DNA of 64,000 nucleotides from CAYORM01 sp964406375 (lineage in GTDB: Bacteria > Pseudomonadota > Alphaproteobacteria > DSM-16000 > Inquilinaceae): contig CAYORM010000009.1 in assembly GCA_964406375.1 (NCBI GenBank), forward strand, positions 9,681 through 73,680. The letters run 5' to 3'. Within the stretch, counting starts at the first letter, position 1; each line of letters begins with the position of its first letter. Shown piece after piece: positions 8,946 through 17,007 of the stretch. Under the pieces are notes generated by a model. It did no database searches. It was given only the letters and a program-made list of their open reading frames with translations, and was not told where the DNA came from. The position numbers were made by a program, and so were the translations under genes.

Positions 8946-10236
8946 CGCGCAGCCGCGCGGCGTAGAAGCCGTCGATGCCGCCCTCGGCGGCCCAAAGATG
9001 CGGCAGCGTGCGCAGCGCGCCGTCCGCCGTGCGGAAGGGGGTGGGGATCGCCGCCGCGTCGACCGGTTCATGCCTCAGCCGCGATGTTGCGGCGAGCGCC
9101 CGTTCGACCCGCTGCTCGCCTTCTTCCGGCAGCAGCGAGCAGGTGCAGAAGACGGCGAGGCCGCCGGGCCGGACGAGGTCGGTTATCCGCGCGAGCAGCC
9201 TGTCCTGCAGCGCCGTCAGCGCGGCGAGATCGCCCGCGCCGCGCCGCCAGGGCAGTTCGGGATGGCGGCGGACGGTGCCCGTGGCGCTGCAGGGCGCATC
9301 AATCAGCACCGCATCGAAGGGGGAGGGGGCCTGCCACGCCGTCGCGTCGGCGACGATGATCTCGGCCGAAAGGCCCGTCCGCGCGAGATGGCCGGCGAGT
9401 CGCTCGAGCCGCGGTGCCGAACGGTCGAGCGCCGTCACGCGGGCCCCGGCCGCGGCGAGCTGCAGGGTCTTGCCGCCCGGCGCGGCGCAGAGATCGAGGA
9501 CGCGCAGCCCCGCGACCGGGCCGAGCAGGCGCACCGGCAGCGCCGCCGCCGCGTCCTGCACCCAGGCGGTGCCATCCGCGATCGGCGCCAGCTCACCCGC
9601 CGCGGTGCCCGCCGGCAGCCGGACCGAGCCCGTCGGCAGCAGCCGCGCGCCTGTCCCCTCCAATGCGCGGGCGAGGGCCTCGCCGCCGATATCGGCCCGG
9701 GCGGTCAGATCGAGCGGCGCTTCCTCGCTCTGGGCCGCGACGATCGCCCGTGTCATCGCTTCGCCATAGGCGGCGACCAGCCGGTCCCACAGCCAGTCGG
9801 CGGTATCGAGCCGCAGCGTGTCGAGCGCGTGAAGGCGCGTCTCCGCCTCGCGCAGAAGCCGCCGCAGCACGGCGTTGGCGAGGCTCTTGAGACGCGGATG
9901 TCCGGCTTCTTCAACGAGCCGGACGGTCGTGTCGACCGCGGCATGCGGCGGAGTGCCGAGGAAAAGGGCCTGCACGGCGCCGAGCGCCAGGATGTCACGC
10001 ACGCCGCGCGCAGCATGCGGCAGCGGGCGGTCGAGCAGCCCATCGATCAGCGCCCGGGCGGTGCCCTGCCGGCGCAGGAAGCCGGCCGCGAGCCGATGTG
10101 CGAAGGCCCGGTCGCGCGGCTCGAGCGATGGCAGCGCGGCGAGCGCCGTGTCCATCGTCGCCCCACGCCCGACCGCCTCGATCAGCGCGAGCGCCGCCCG
10201 CCGTGCGGCCAGACCGTCGGTGTCGTCGCCGCTCAC
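8938..10236 (-). CDS. rsmB: 16S rRNA m5C967 methyltransferase RsmB
   Basis: A 432-residue RsmB/Fmu-type RNA cytosine-5 methyltransferase. An N-terminal NusB-like helical domain (about 1-140) is followed by a Rossmann methyltransferase domain. That domain has LDLCAAPGGKTLQLA (SAM-binding motif I), VLIDAPCSATGTVRRHPE (motif IV, PC cysteine) and FCTCSLLPEEGE (motif VI, catalytic TCS cysteine). The start is GTG at 10236, overlapping the stop of the upstream HAD gene by four bases (GTGA), so the two are translationally coupled. Confidence 0.93.
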   Translation of the reverse strand: MSGDDTDGLAARRAALALIEAVGRGATMDTALAALPSLEPRDRAFAHRLAAGFLRRQGTARALIDGLLDRPLPHAARGVRDILALGAVQALFLGTPPHAAVDTTVRLVEEAGHPRLKSLANAVLRRLLREAETRLHALDTLRLDTADWLWDRLVAAYGEAMTRAIVAAQSEEAPLDLTARADIGGEALARALEGTGARLLPTGSVRLPAGTAAGELAPIADGTAWVQDAAAALPVRLLGPVAGLRVLDLCAAPGGKTLQLAAAGARVTALDRSAPRLERLAGHLARTGLSAEIIVADATAWQAPSPFDAVLIDAPCSATGTVRRHPELPWRRGAGDLAALTALQDRLLARITDLVRPGGLAVFCTCSLLPEEGEQRVERALAATSRLRHEPVDAAAIPTPFRTADGALRTLPHLWAAEGGIDGFYAARLRVS

Positions 10237-11018
10237 CTGGTGGTGCCGCCCTTCATGCCGTTGCCGAGCGTCTCGAGCAGCTCCGGCAGCTCGGACAGGC
10301 GATCGAGGCGGAAAAAGCCCGACGGCACCTCGCGGTCGGGCGGCGGTACCTCATGCGCCCAGGTGATGCGATAGGGGATGTGGACGGCGCGGCCGCCGAG
10401 AGCCAGCACCGGCATCACGTCCGAACGCAGCGAATTGCCGACCATCATGAACTGTGCGGGCGGCACCCCCGCCGCGCGCAGAACCCGCTCATAGGTCGCC
10501 TCGTCCTTCTCCGACACGATCTCGATCTGGTGGAACAGATCGGCGAGGCCGGACCGCGCGACCTTGCTCTCCTGGTGGAACAGGTCGCCCTTGGTCACGA
10601 GGATGAGGTGATGGTCGCGGGCGAGGCGTTCGACCGTCGCGGCGACGTCGTCGATCAGCGTGACCGGATGCGCCATCATCGTCTTGCCGATCTCGACGAT
10701 CTCGGCAATGGCGGTCGCCGGGATGCGCCGCTCCGTCACCTCGATCGCGGTCTCGACCATCGACAGGGTGAAACCCTTCACCCCGTAGCCGAACACCGGA
10801 AGGTTGGCGACCTCGATGGCCAGCAGCCGTTCATCGAGAGCCTCCGTAGGCACATCCGTGTAGCGGGCGACGATCTCGCGGAAGCGCGCATGGGTCGCCT
10901 CGAACTCGCTCTCGCTGTGCCAGAGCGTGTCATCGCCGTCGAGGCCAAGTGCCCGGACCGGTTCGCCCGAGCAGGCCGGGCCGAGCGCATCATCGAGCGT
11001 CAGGTCGTTCGGGGCCAT
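10233..11018 (-). CDS. HAD-family hydrolase
   Basis: A 261-residue haloacid dehalogenase-type phosphatase. Motif I is GLDGDDTLWHSESEF near residue 25 (a DxDxT nucleophile loop of the DDTLWH subgroup). Motif II is ILVTKGDLFHQESKVARSG (Thr and a following Lys), and motif III/IV is MMVGNSLRSDVMPVLALGG. A four-helix cap lies between motifs I and II. The start is ATG at 11018 (MAPNDLTLDD); sequence upstream in the same frame is antisense to the GNAT and pirin genes and is not coding. It is coupled to rsmB by a 4-nt overlap. The substrate is unknown. Confidence 0.88.
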   Translation of the reverse strand: MAPNDLTLDDALGPACSGEPVRALGLDGDDTLWHSESEFEATHARFREIVARYTDVPTEALDERLLAIEVANLPVFGYGVKGFTLSMVETAIEVTERRIPATAIAEIVEIGKTMMAHPVTLIDDVAATVERLARDHHLILVTKGDLFHQESKVARSGLADLFHQIEIVSEKDEATYERVLRAAGVPPAQFMMVGNSLRSDVMPVLALGGRAVHIPYRITWAHEVPPPDREVPSGFFRLDRLSELPELLETLGNGMKGGTTR

Positions 11019-11144
11019 GCCGTCCACTTCGCATTCCGAAGGCGCGACGGCAACCCCTCGCTTGGCGACAATGCGTCGAGGACTGGCAGCCGGAAAACGG
11101 AGAATCGGATGGCGGCTCGAGCGTCGAGCGGGTAGAGCAGAGCG

Positions 11145-11945
11145 ATGGCGATCGACCTCGCAGCCGTCCGCGCCCTCTATGACGAGCGCATGCGGCGCAG
11201 CCCTCAGGCGCCGGGCGGCGACTGGCGCGTCGACATGCTTGCCGATGTCACCCGCCTGGTCGGGCCGACCGACGAGGCATTCGACAACGCCGTGCTGTGG
11301 TCGGATCTCGACGCGGCGACGGCCGAGGCCGCCATCGCCCGCGAGGTGGCCTTCTTCTCCGGGCTGGGCCGCGCCTTCGAATGGAGACTGTTCGGTCATG
11401 ACCAGCCGGAGGATCTCGGCGCGCGGCTCGCGGCCGCGGGTTTCGCCGAGGCCGAGGCCGAGACGGTGATGGTCGCGGCGGTCGACGAGGCACCCTGGTC
11501 GCGCCTTCCGGCGCCCGAGCTTCCCCACGACGTCACTGTGTTCCGGGTACGGGAACCGGACGGGCTCGCGCCCCTCGATGCGCTGCACGAGGCGGTGCAT
11601 CCGGGCGCGGGGATCGAGCTGGCCCATATCCTCGCCGAGGAGATGGAGGCGGCACCCGATCGCCTCTCCATCTATCTGGCGCTCGCCGGTGATGCGGCAG
11701 TCGCGGCGGGATGGCTGCGGCTGCATCCCGGCACCCCCTTCGCGACGCTCGAAGGCGGGCTCGTCCACCCCGACTGGCGCGGGCGCGGGCTCTATCGTGT
11801 CCTGGTCGCGCTGCGCGGCGTTGAGGCGGCGCAGGGGGGCGCTGCCTGTCTGACGGTCGAGGCCGCGGCCGAGACCCGGCCGACGCTCGAACGGCTCGGC
11901 TTTCTGCCGCTGGCCGAGACGCGGCGCTATATCCATGACGGCTGA
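11145..11945 (+). CDS. GNAT-family N-acetyltransferase
   Basis: A 266-residue protein whose C-terminal half (about 130-260) has the GNAT fold. GGLVHPDWRGRGLYRVLVAL matches motif A (R/Q-x-x-G-x-G/A acetyl-CoA pyrophosphate loop). The preceding strand (AVAAGWLRLHPGTPFATLEG) and the closing strand ETRPTLERLGFLPLAETRRY fit motif B. The N-terminal half (1-125) is acidic, alanine-rich and has no clear motif; it may be a degenerate second GNAT domain. The acceptor substrate is unknown. It lies 30 nt before the pirin gene on the same strand, suggesting co-transcription. Confidence 0.82.
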   Translation: MAIDLAAVRALYDERMRRSPQAPGGDWRVDMLADVTRLVGPTDEAFDNAVLWSDLDAATAEAAIAREVAFFSGLGRAFEWRLFGHDQPEDLGARLAAAGFAEAEAETVMVAAVDEAPWSRLPAPELPHDVTVFRVREPDGLAPLDALHEAVHPGAGIELAHILAEEMEAAPDRLSIYLALAGDAAVAAGWLRLHPGTPFATLEGGLVHPDWRGRGLYRVLVALRGVEAAQGGAACLTVEAAAETRPTLERLGFLPLAETRRYIHDG

Positions 11946-11975
11946 GGCGGCCGACGGTCTGGAGGAGGGCAGCCG

Positions 11976-12833
11976 ATGGCGACGATCGTCGATCTGGTGA
12001 TCCCGGCCCGGCGCCGTGATATCGGCGGGCTCGAGGTCGGGCGCGTTCTTCCCTACCGGCTGCGCCGTACGGTCGGCCCGTTCATCTTCTTCGACCAGAT
12101 GGGGCCGGTGGAGCCGGCGCCCGGTCCGGAGGCGGACATCAGACCGCATCCCCATATCGGCCTCGCCACCGTCACCTATCTGCTCGATGGTGCGGTCCGG
12201 CATCGCGACAGCCTGGGGGTCGTGCAGACGATCCGTCCCGGCGATGTGAATTGGATGCAAGCCGGACGCGGCATCGTCCATTCCGAACGCTTCGCCGATC
12301 CCGCGCCGCGGCTCGCCGGCATCCAGGCCTGGGTGGCGCTGCCCCGCGCGCTCGAACAGGAGGACCCGTTCTTCCTGCACCATCCGGTCGCGACCCTTCC
12401 GATGATGCGTCGCGACGGCGTGACGCTGCGCCTGCTCGCCGGTAGCGGCTTCGGGACCGCGGCCCCGGCCGCGCCTCCCTCTCCACTATTCTATGCCCAT
12501 GCCGAACTGGCGGATGGCGCCGAGCTGACGCTCGACGACGAGTATGAAGAGCGCGGTGTCTATGTCGTCCGCGGTGCGGCGGTGATCGATGGCGGGCGCC
12601 ATGAAGCGGGGACCATGGCGGTGCTGGCACCGAACGGGCGCATCCCCATCCGCGCGGCGGGAGCGACGACGCTGATGCTGCTCGGCGGCGCACCCCTCGA
12701 TGGGCGCCGCTTCATCTGGTGGAATTTCGTCGCCAGCGACGAGGCGCTGATCGAACGCGCCAAGGCCGACTGGAAGGCCGGTCGCTTCACGCCGATCCCG
12801 CACGAGACCGATCCGCTGCCGCTCCCCGAGTGA
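11976..12833 (+). CDS. Pirin family protein
   Basis: A 285-residue bicupin of the pirin/YhhW family. The N-terminal cupin carries the metal-binding motif HPHIGLATVTYLLDG followed by RHRDSLG and GDVNWMQAGRGIVHSER (His, His, His, Glu ligands). The C-terminal domain (about 165-285) is the pirin_C cupin (GVYVVRGAAVIDG). Some bacterial pirins have quercetinase activity, others redox or regulatory roles; the sequence does not decide. The RBS GGAGGAGGGC precedes the ATG. Confidence 0.92.
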   Translation: MATIVDLVIPARRRDIGGLEVGRVLPYRLRRTVGPFIFFDQMGPVEPAPGPEADIRPHPHIGLATVTYLLDGAVRHRDSLGVVQTIRPGDVNWMQAGRGIVHSERFADPAPRLAGIQAWVALPRALEQEDPFFLHHPVATLPMMRRDGVTLRLLAGSGFGTAAPAAPPSPLFYAHAELADGAELTLDDEYEERGVYVVRGAAVIDGGRHEAGTMAVLAPNGRIPIRAAGATTLMLLGGAPLDGRRFIWWNFVASDEALIERAKADWKAGRFTPIPHETDPLPLPE

Positions 12834-12915
12834 AAAGCCTGCGACGGAGACGGGTGCGCCGCGCGTGAAGGAGATGCGGTGGCCGCGCGCCGCCGTCTTC
12901 TCGCAGGAGCAGAAC

Positions 12916-13227
12916 ATGCGCAAGCTTCTCGCGGCCGGTGCCGCGCTGGTCGTCCTCGCCGCCCCCCTCGCCGCGCAGGCCGATTGGGTCTGGAATCCTC
13001 CCGGTCCGGCCGGCGGCCCGGGCTCCGGCTGGGTCTGGCGCCCGGTGGCGCCACCCCCGCCGCCACCGCCGATCGTGCACTGGCGCGCGCCGGGGAGCGT
13101 CTGGGTGCTGCCGCCCGTCCCCGCGCCCTGGGGTGGCGGCCATCACCGTCATCATCACGGACATCATCACGGTCACGGTCACGGCCATGGTCACGGCCAT
13201 GGTCATGGCCACGGGAGCGGACGCTGA
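12916..13227 (+). CDS. Secreted Trp/Pro-rich protein with a His-Gly repeat tail
   Basis: A 103-residue exported protein. A signal peptide (RKLLAAGAALVVLAAPLAAQA) is followed by DWVWNPPGPAGGPGSGWVW, a proline run and a second Trp-containing repeat. It ends in about 30 residues of alternating His-Gly (HHRHHHGHHHGHGHGHG...). Such tails bind Ni, Co, Zn or Cu in other proteins, so periplasmic metal storage or buffering is a reasonable inference. The ATG at 12916 with AGGAG at 12905-12909 is chosen over the ATG at 12865 because it places the signal peptide at the N-terminus. I do not recognise the family. A strong hairpin follows at 13237-13260. Confidence 0.65.
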   Translation: MRKLLAAGAALVVLAAPLAAQADWVWNPPGPAGGPGSGWVWRPVAPPPPPPPIVHWRAPGSVWVLPPVPAPWGGGHHRHHHGHHHGHGHGHGHGHGHGHGSGR

Positions 13228-13236
13228 CCATCGCGG

Positions 13237-13260
13237 GAGGGGGCGGGCGACCGCCCCCTC
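13237..13260 (+). terminator. GC-rich hairpin after the His-rich protein gene
   Basis: A perfect 10-bp stem, GAGGGGGCGG with CCGCCCCCTC around a GCGA loop, lies 10 nt after the stop codon of the His-rich protein gene and before the regulator gene. There is no T-tract, so it may be a weak terminator or an mRNA-stabilising 3' hairpin. Confidence 0.45.
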
Positions 13261-13343
13261 GCCGTCCTCGATACTCACCCCGTCGACGTGCTGCTTTGAA
13301 AGGAGGTTGAACGTCGCTAAAGTTCGCCCAGGAGGAATGCGCG

Positions 13344-14012
13344 ATGGACAGCGCCGACGGCGTGCAGGGGAACAGGGGGTCCGACGGCAGGGATGGCGGG
13401 GCCGGAACCGGGAAGGACGGAGCCGCCGCGGCCGGCCCGCGACACGCGGCCGTCGCCGGGCCGTTCGCGACGCGGCTGCGCCTCGCGCGCAAGCTGAAGG
13501 GGCTGACGCTCAAGGCGCTCGCCAATCGCGCCGGTTGCTCGGAGAGCCTGCTGTCGAAATTCGAGAATGGCCGGGCGACGCCCTCCCTGCCGATGCTGCA
13601 TCGCATCGTCCGCGAGCTCGACACCAATATCGGCTGGATGTTCGAGGAGACGCCGGCGGATGAGGGCATCGTCTTCCGCGCCGGCTGCCGTCCGATCATC
13701 ACGCTCGACCCGCTGCGCTCGGGCGAGGGCATCACCCTCGAGCGGGTCATCCCGTATAATGACGGCCACCTGCTCCAGTGCAACATCCACCATGTCGAGC
13801 CGGGCGGGCGCAGTGCCGGTCCGATCGAACATGACGGCGAGGAGGTCGGGCTGGTGCTGACGGGCCGGATCGAGCTGACGGTCGACGGCCGGGCCTATGT
13901 CCTCGGTGCGGGCGACGCTTTCGTCTTCCGGTCGACGCTGCCGCATGCCTACCGCAACCTCGGCGAGGAGCCGGCGAGCATCTTCTGGGTCAACACGCCG
14001 GCAACCTTCTGA
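13344..14012 (+). CDS. XRE-cupin transcriptional regulator
   Basis: A 222-residue regulator. About 30 low-complexity Gly/Asp/Ala residues precede an XRE/Cro helix-turn-helix (about 47-100: ATRLRLARKLKGLTLKALAN, then ESLLSKFENGRATPSLPMLH). A C-terminal cupin follows (about 148-222: EHDGEEVGLVLTGRIELTVD and GDAFVFRSTLPHAYRN). This architecture is common in regulators of small-molecule catabolism, the cupin serving as effector sensor. AGGAGG at 13330-13335 precedes the ATG. It is first in a run of seven same-strand genes and is probably the local regulator of the importer operon. The dyad 19 nt after its stop codon is a candidate operator. Confidence 0.9.
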   Translation: MDSADGVQGNRGSDGRDGGAGTGKDGAAAAGPRHAAVAGPFATRLRLARKLKGLTLKALANRAGCSESLLSKFENGRATPSLPMLHRIVRELDTNIGWMFEETPADEGIVFRAGCRPIITLDPLRSGEGITLERVIPYNDGHLLQCNIHHVEPGGRSAGPIEHDGEEVGLVLTGRIELTVDGRAYVLGAGDAFVFRSTLPHAYRNLGEEPASIFWVNTPATF

Positions 14013-14030
14013 GGCCGCCGTGATGAATGG

Positions 14031-14071
14031 GCGTTCAAGAGGCTTGACGACCTTTCGGTGCTCTTGAATGC
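14031..14071. promoter_or_regulatory. 11-bp inverted repeat, candidate operator of the XRE-cupin regulator
   Basis: GCGTTCAAGAG at 14031-14041 and CTCTTGAATGC at 14061-14071 are inverted copies with one mismatch, 30 bp centre to centre (about three helical turns). A TTGACG hexamer (14044-14049) lies between the arms and could be a -35 element, so a bound regulator would cover the promoter. The site lies between the regulator gene and the binding-protein gene it probably controls. The dyad is seen directly; its function is inferred. Confidence 0.5.
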
Positions 14072-14077
14072 TCTTCC

Positions 14078-14097
14078 TGCCCGGCGCGGGCCGGGCA
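14078..14097 (+). other. 8-bp hairpin in the leader of the binding-protein gene
   Basis: TGCCCGGC and GCCGGGCA form a perfect stem with a GCGG loop, 57 nt before the binding-protein ATG. There is no T-tract. It could stabilise the leader or terminate read-through from the regulator gene. Confidence 0.35.
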
Positions 14098-14153
14098 TCG
14101 GTCGAAGCGTCGCGCCGTGCCTTCGGTGACGGCGGGAGATGGGGGAGAGGATC

Positions 14154-15098
14154 ATGAAGCGGACACTGGGACTCGCCGGGAAGCTCGCCGGCATCGGCGC
14201 CGTGGCACTCGCCGCCTCGGCCGGTGCGGCCGAGGCACAGACCATCGCGCTGGTGACGATCAACCAGCAGGCGCTGTTCTTCAACCAGATCAACGACGGT
14301 GCGACCGACGCGGCCGAGGCCGCCGGCGCCGAGCTCGTGATCTTCAACGCCAATAACGAGCCGGCGGCGCAGAACGATGCCATCGAGAACTACATCGCCC
14401 AGGGGGTCGATGCGCTGATCGTCGTTGCCATCGACGTCAACGGCGTCAAGCCGGCGATCACCGCGGCCAGCGAGGCCGGCATTCCGGTCATCGCGATCGA
14501 TGCGCAGATTCCGGACGGCGACAACGACACCTTCATCGGCGTCGACAACATGGCCGCAGGCGAGCTGATCGGCGCCTATTTCGCCGATCACGTGAAGTCG
14601 GAGATGGGTGGCTCGGCCCAGCTCGGCATCATCGGCGCGCTCAACTCCTTCATCCAGAACCAGCGGCTCGACGGCTTCAAGAAGGCGGTCGAAGAGTCGG
14701 GCGTCGACGTGACCTTCCTCGACACGGTCGACGGGCAGAACGTGCAGGACGTCGCACTGACCGCGGCCGAGAACCTGATCACCGCCAATCCCGGCATCAC
14801 CGCGCTCTACGCGACGGGTGAGCCGGCGCTGATCGGCGCCATTTCCGCCGTGATCAGCCAGGGCATGACCGAGCAGGTCAAGGTGTTCGGCTGGGATCTG
14901 ACCGCGCAGGCGGTGACCGGCATCGACGAGGGCTGGATCGAGGCCGTTGTCCAGCAGGACCCCTATGGCGAGGGCAAGGCCGCGGTCGAAGCGGCGCTGA
15001 CGATGATCGGCGGCGGCACGGTCGACCCCGTCGTCTACATCCCGGTCACGATCGTGACCCAGGAGAATGTCGACCAGTTCCGGGCGATGTTCGACTGA
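14154..15098 (+). CDS. Sugar-type ABC transporter substrate-binding protein (RbsB-like, type I fold)
   Basis: A 314-residue periplasmic binding protein. The signal peptide ends near SAGAAEAQ, followed by the ribose-binding-protein-like core: TIALVTINQQALFFNQINDG, a VDALIVVAIDVNGVKPAI strand-loop, AGIPVIAIDAQIPDG, a second-domain segment LYATGEPALIGAISAV, and VFGWDLTAQAVTGIDEGWI. This is the LacI/RbsB-type periplasmic fold, whose ligands are sugars, nucleosides or related polyols. ATG at 14154 is preceded by GGGGGAGAGG. ATPase, permease and three metabolic genes follow. The ligand is unidentified. Confidence 0.9.
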   Translation: MKRTLGLAGKLAGIGAVALAASAGAAEAQTIALVTINQQALFFNQINDGATDAAEAAGAELVIFNANNEPAAQNDAIENYIAQGVDALIVVAIDVNGVKPAITAASEAGIPVIAIDAQIPDGDNDTFIGVDNMAAGELIGAYFADHVKSEMGGSAQLGIIGALNSFIQNQRLDGFKKAVEESGVDVTFLDTVDGQNVQDVALTAAENLITANPGITALYATGEPALIGAISAVISQGMTEQVKVFGWDLTAQAVTGIDEGWIEAVVQQDPYGEGKAAVEAALTMIGGGTVDPVVYIPVTIVTQENVDQFRAMFD

Positions 15099-15107
15099 GA
15101 AGGGCTA

Positions 15108-15133
15108 GGCGGGGCGGCAGGCGCCGCCCCGCC
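15108..15133 (+). other. Strong intercistronic hairpin after the binding-protein gene
   Basis: GGCGGGGCGGC and GCCGCCCCGCC form a perfect 11-bp stem with loop AGGC, starting 10 nt after the binding-protein stop. There is no T-tract. Such hairpins after binding-protein genes typically protect the upstream mRNA and give the receptor a higher level than the ATPase and permease; applying that here is inference. Confidence 0.6.
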
Positions 15134-15183
15134 GGTTCCCGCCCTCCGCCTCCGATCGTCCGCCGACCGCAGGGAGCCCAGCC

Positions 15184-16002
15184 TTGGAGGACAGGAAGCC
15201 CCGTGTCCGCATGACCGGGATCAGCAAGCGATACGGGACGATCCAGACGCTCGATGGCGTCGATCTCGAACTCTATCCGGGTGAGGTGCTGGGCCTCGTC
15301 GGCGACAACGGCGCCGGGAAATCGACGCTCAGCAAGGTCCTCTCGGGCGCCGTCGTCCCCGATGAGGGGCGGATCGAGATCGACGGCGTGCCGGTGCGTT
15401 TCGAAAGCCCGGCCGATGCGCGCGCCCATCGGGTGGAGATGGTCTATCAGGACCTCTCGCTGTGCGACACGGTGGATGTCGCCGGCAACCTCTTTCTCGG
15501 GCGCGAGCCGCGCCGGCGGATACTGGGGCTGCCCTTCCTCGACAAGCCGCGGATGCATGCCGAGGCGCGCCGCATGCTCGAGGGGCTGGGCATCCGCATC
15601 CCCGACACGCGCCTCAAGGTCGAGACGCTGTCCGGCGGGCAGCGCCAATCCATCGCGATCGGCCGCGCGGCGGCCTTCGATCCGGCGGTTCTGATCATGG
15701 ACGAGCCGACGGCCGCGCTGGCCGTCGCCGAGGTCGAGGCGGTGCTGGAACTGATCCGCACTGTCAGCGCGCGCGGCGTCTCGGTGATCCTGATCACCCA
15801 CCGGCTGCAGGATCTCTTCATCGTCTGCGACCGGATCATGGTGATGTATGAGGGCCGGCGCGTCGCCGAGCGGGCGATCGGCGAGACCGATCTCGAGGAC
15901 ATCGTGAACCTGATCGTCGGTCGCAAATTCTCGGCCCGGTCGGCCGCGGCCCATCGGCCGCCGCCCGCGGGTGTCGCCGGCCAGGGCGAGGTGACGCCGT
16001 GA
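15184..16002 (+). CDS. ABC transporter ATP-binding protein, sugar type, single domain
   Basis: A 272-residue ATPase that powers the adjacent importer. Walker A is GDNGAGKST (about 40-48), the Q-loop MVYQDLSL (about 87-94), the signature LSGGQRQSIAIGRA (149-162), Walker B VLIMDEPTAAL (169-179) and the H-loop ILITHRLQDL. It has a single nucleotide-binding domain, unlike the two-domain RbsA/XylG proteins, resembling the FrcA-type ATPases of alphaproteobacterial sugar importers. The start is TTG at 15184, seven bases after AGGGAG; a later ATG at 15211 lacks a well-placed RBS. The stop overlaps the permease start by four bases (GTGA). Confidence 0.92.
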   Translation: MEDRKPRVRMTGISKRYGTIQTLDGVDLELYPGEVLGLVGDNGAGKSTLSKVLSGAVVPDEGRIEIDGVPVRFESPADARAHRVEMVYQDLSLCDTVDVAGNLFLGREPRRRILGLPFLDKPRMHAEARRMLEGLGIRIPDTRLKVETLSGGQRQSIAIGRAAAFDPAVLIMDEPTAALAVAEVEAVLELIRTVSARGVSVILITHRLQDLFIVCDRIMVMYEGRRVAERAIGETDLEDIVNLIVGRKFSARSAAAHRPPPAGVAGQGEVTP

Positions 16003-17000
16003 GCGCGCAATCCCCAACCCGGCAGGAGCGCCGGCGCCGCCTGACCATCCGCGACCGCTTCGCGGCGAGCGGCGGCGTCGCCAGCATCGCCGTGTTCTTC
16101 GTCGCGGTCTGCGTGCTGTTCGCCATCGTCACCGACACCTTCCTGACGCAGAACAACCTGCTCAACATCCTGCGGCAGAGCGCGCCGCTGCTGATCGTCG
16201 CCACCGCGATGACCTTCGTCATCACCACCGGCGGGATCGATCTCTCGGTCGGCTCGACGCTCGCCCTGGTCAGCGCGCTGTCGGCCGTGCTGCTTCAGGC
16301 CGGCCTGCCCTGGCCGGTCGTGGTGCTGGCGATGCTGGCGACCGGCGCTCTGGTCGGTGCGCTGCAGGGCTGGTTCATCGCCTATGAGGGCATCCCTGCC
16401 TTCATCGTCACGCTGGCCGGCCTCGGCATCGTCCGAGGCGTCGCACTGCTCATCACCCAGGGCTATTCGATCCCGATCGACCAGGCCGACCCCTTCGTCT
16501 CGATCGGCCGCGCCTGGGTGGTCGGGCTGCCGCTCCCGGCGATCATCGCCGTGCTGGTGCTGGTGGCGGGCACGATCGTCTTCAACGAGACGCGCTTCGG
16601 CCGCTATGTGACCGGCGTCGGCGCCAATGCCGAGGCGGTGCGCCGGGCGGGCGTGCCGATCCGCCGCGTGATCATGGCGGTCTATGTGCTGTCCGGCACC
16701 GCGGCGGCGCTGGCCGGGATCGTCATCGCCGCCCGTCTCGGCAGCGGCTCGTCCAATGCGGGGCAGGGCTTCGAGCTCGATGTCATCGCCGCGGTGGTGC
16801 TGGGCGGAACGAGCCTGTTCGGTGGTCGCGGGACGATGGTCGGGACCGTGCTCGGCGCGCTGACCGTCGCCGTGATCGGCAACGGGCTGATCCTCGCCCA
16901 TATGTCGCCCTTCCTGACGCCGATCGTCACGGGCGCGATCATCCTGATCGCGATCTGGCTGAATTTCAGGATCTTCCGGACCGCGGTCCCACACAGGTGA
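15999..17000 (+). CDS. Sugar-type ABC transporter permease (RbsC-like)
   Basis: A 333-residue membrane permease of the RbsC/FrcC (BPD_transp_2) family with 8-10 hydrophobic segments. Family signatures: NLLNILRQSAPLLIVATAMT, FVITTGGIDLSVGSTLALVS, GTIVFNETRFGRYVTGVGAN (cytoplasmic loop contacting the ATPase), VRRAGVPIRRVIM and AAVVLGGTSLFGGRGTMVGT. The start is GTG at 15999, coupled to the ATPase gene by a 4-nt overlap. Together with the two preceding genes it makes a complete importer. Confidence 0.93.
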   Translation: MSAQSPTRQERRRRLTIRDRFAASGGVASIAVFFVAVCVLFAIVTDTFLTQNNLLNILRQSAPLLIVATAMTFVITTGGIDLSVGSTLALVSALSAVLLQAGLPWPVVVLAMLATGALVGALQGWFIAYEGIPAFIVTLAGLGIVRGVALLITQGYSIPIDQADPFVSIGRAWVVGLPLPAIIAVLVLVAGTIVFNETRFGRYVTGVGANAEAVRRAGVPIRRVIMAVYVLSGTAAALAGIVIAARLGSGSSNAGQGFELDVIAAVVLGGTSLFGGRGTMVGTVLGALTVAVIGNGLILAHMSPFLTPIVTGAIILIAIWLNFRIFRTAVPHR

Positions 17001-17007
17001 GCCAGCG

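Noticed and set aside
10233..12383. Long minus-strand frame of 716 codons upstream of the HAD gene
   Set aside because: Only the last 261 codons carry HAD motifs; the rest is antisense to the GNAT and pirin genes, which have clear motifs and RBSs.
13298..13343. Strong AAAGGAGGTTGAAC before the XRE-cupin gene, as an RBS for a small extra gene
   Set aside because: No start codon at a usable distance gives a frame with coding character; the second AGGAGG at 13330 serves the regulator ATG. TTGAAA followed by TAAAGT could be a promoter, but the match is too weak to list.
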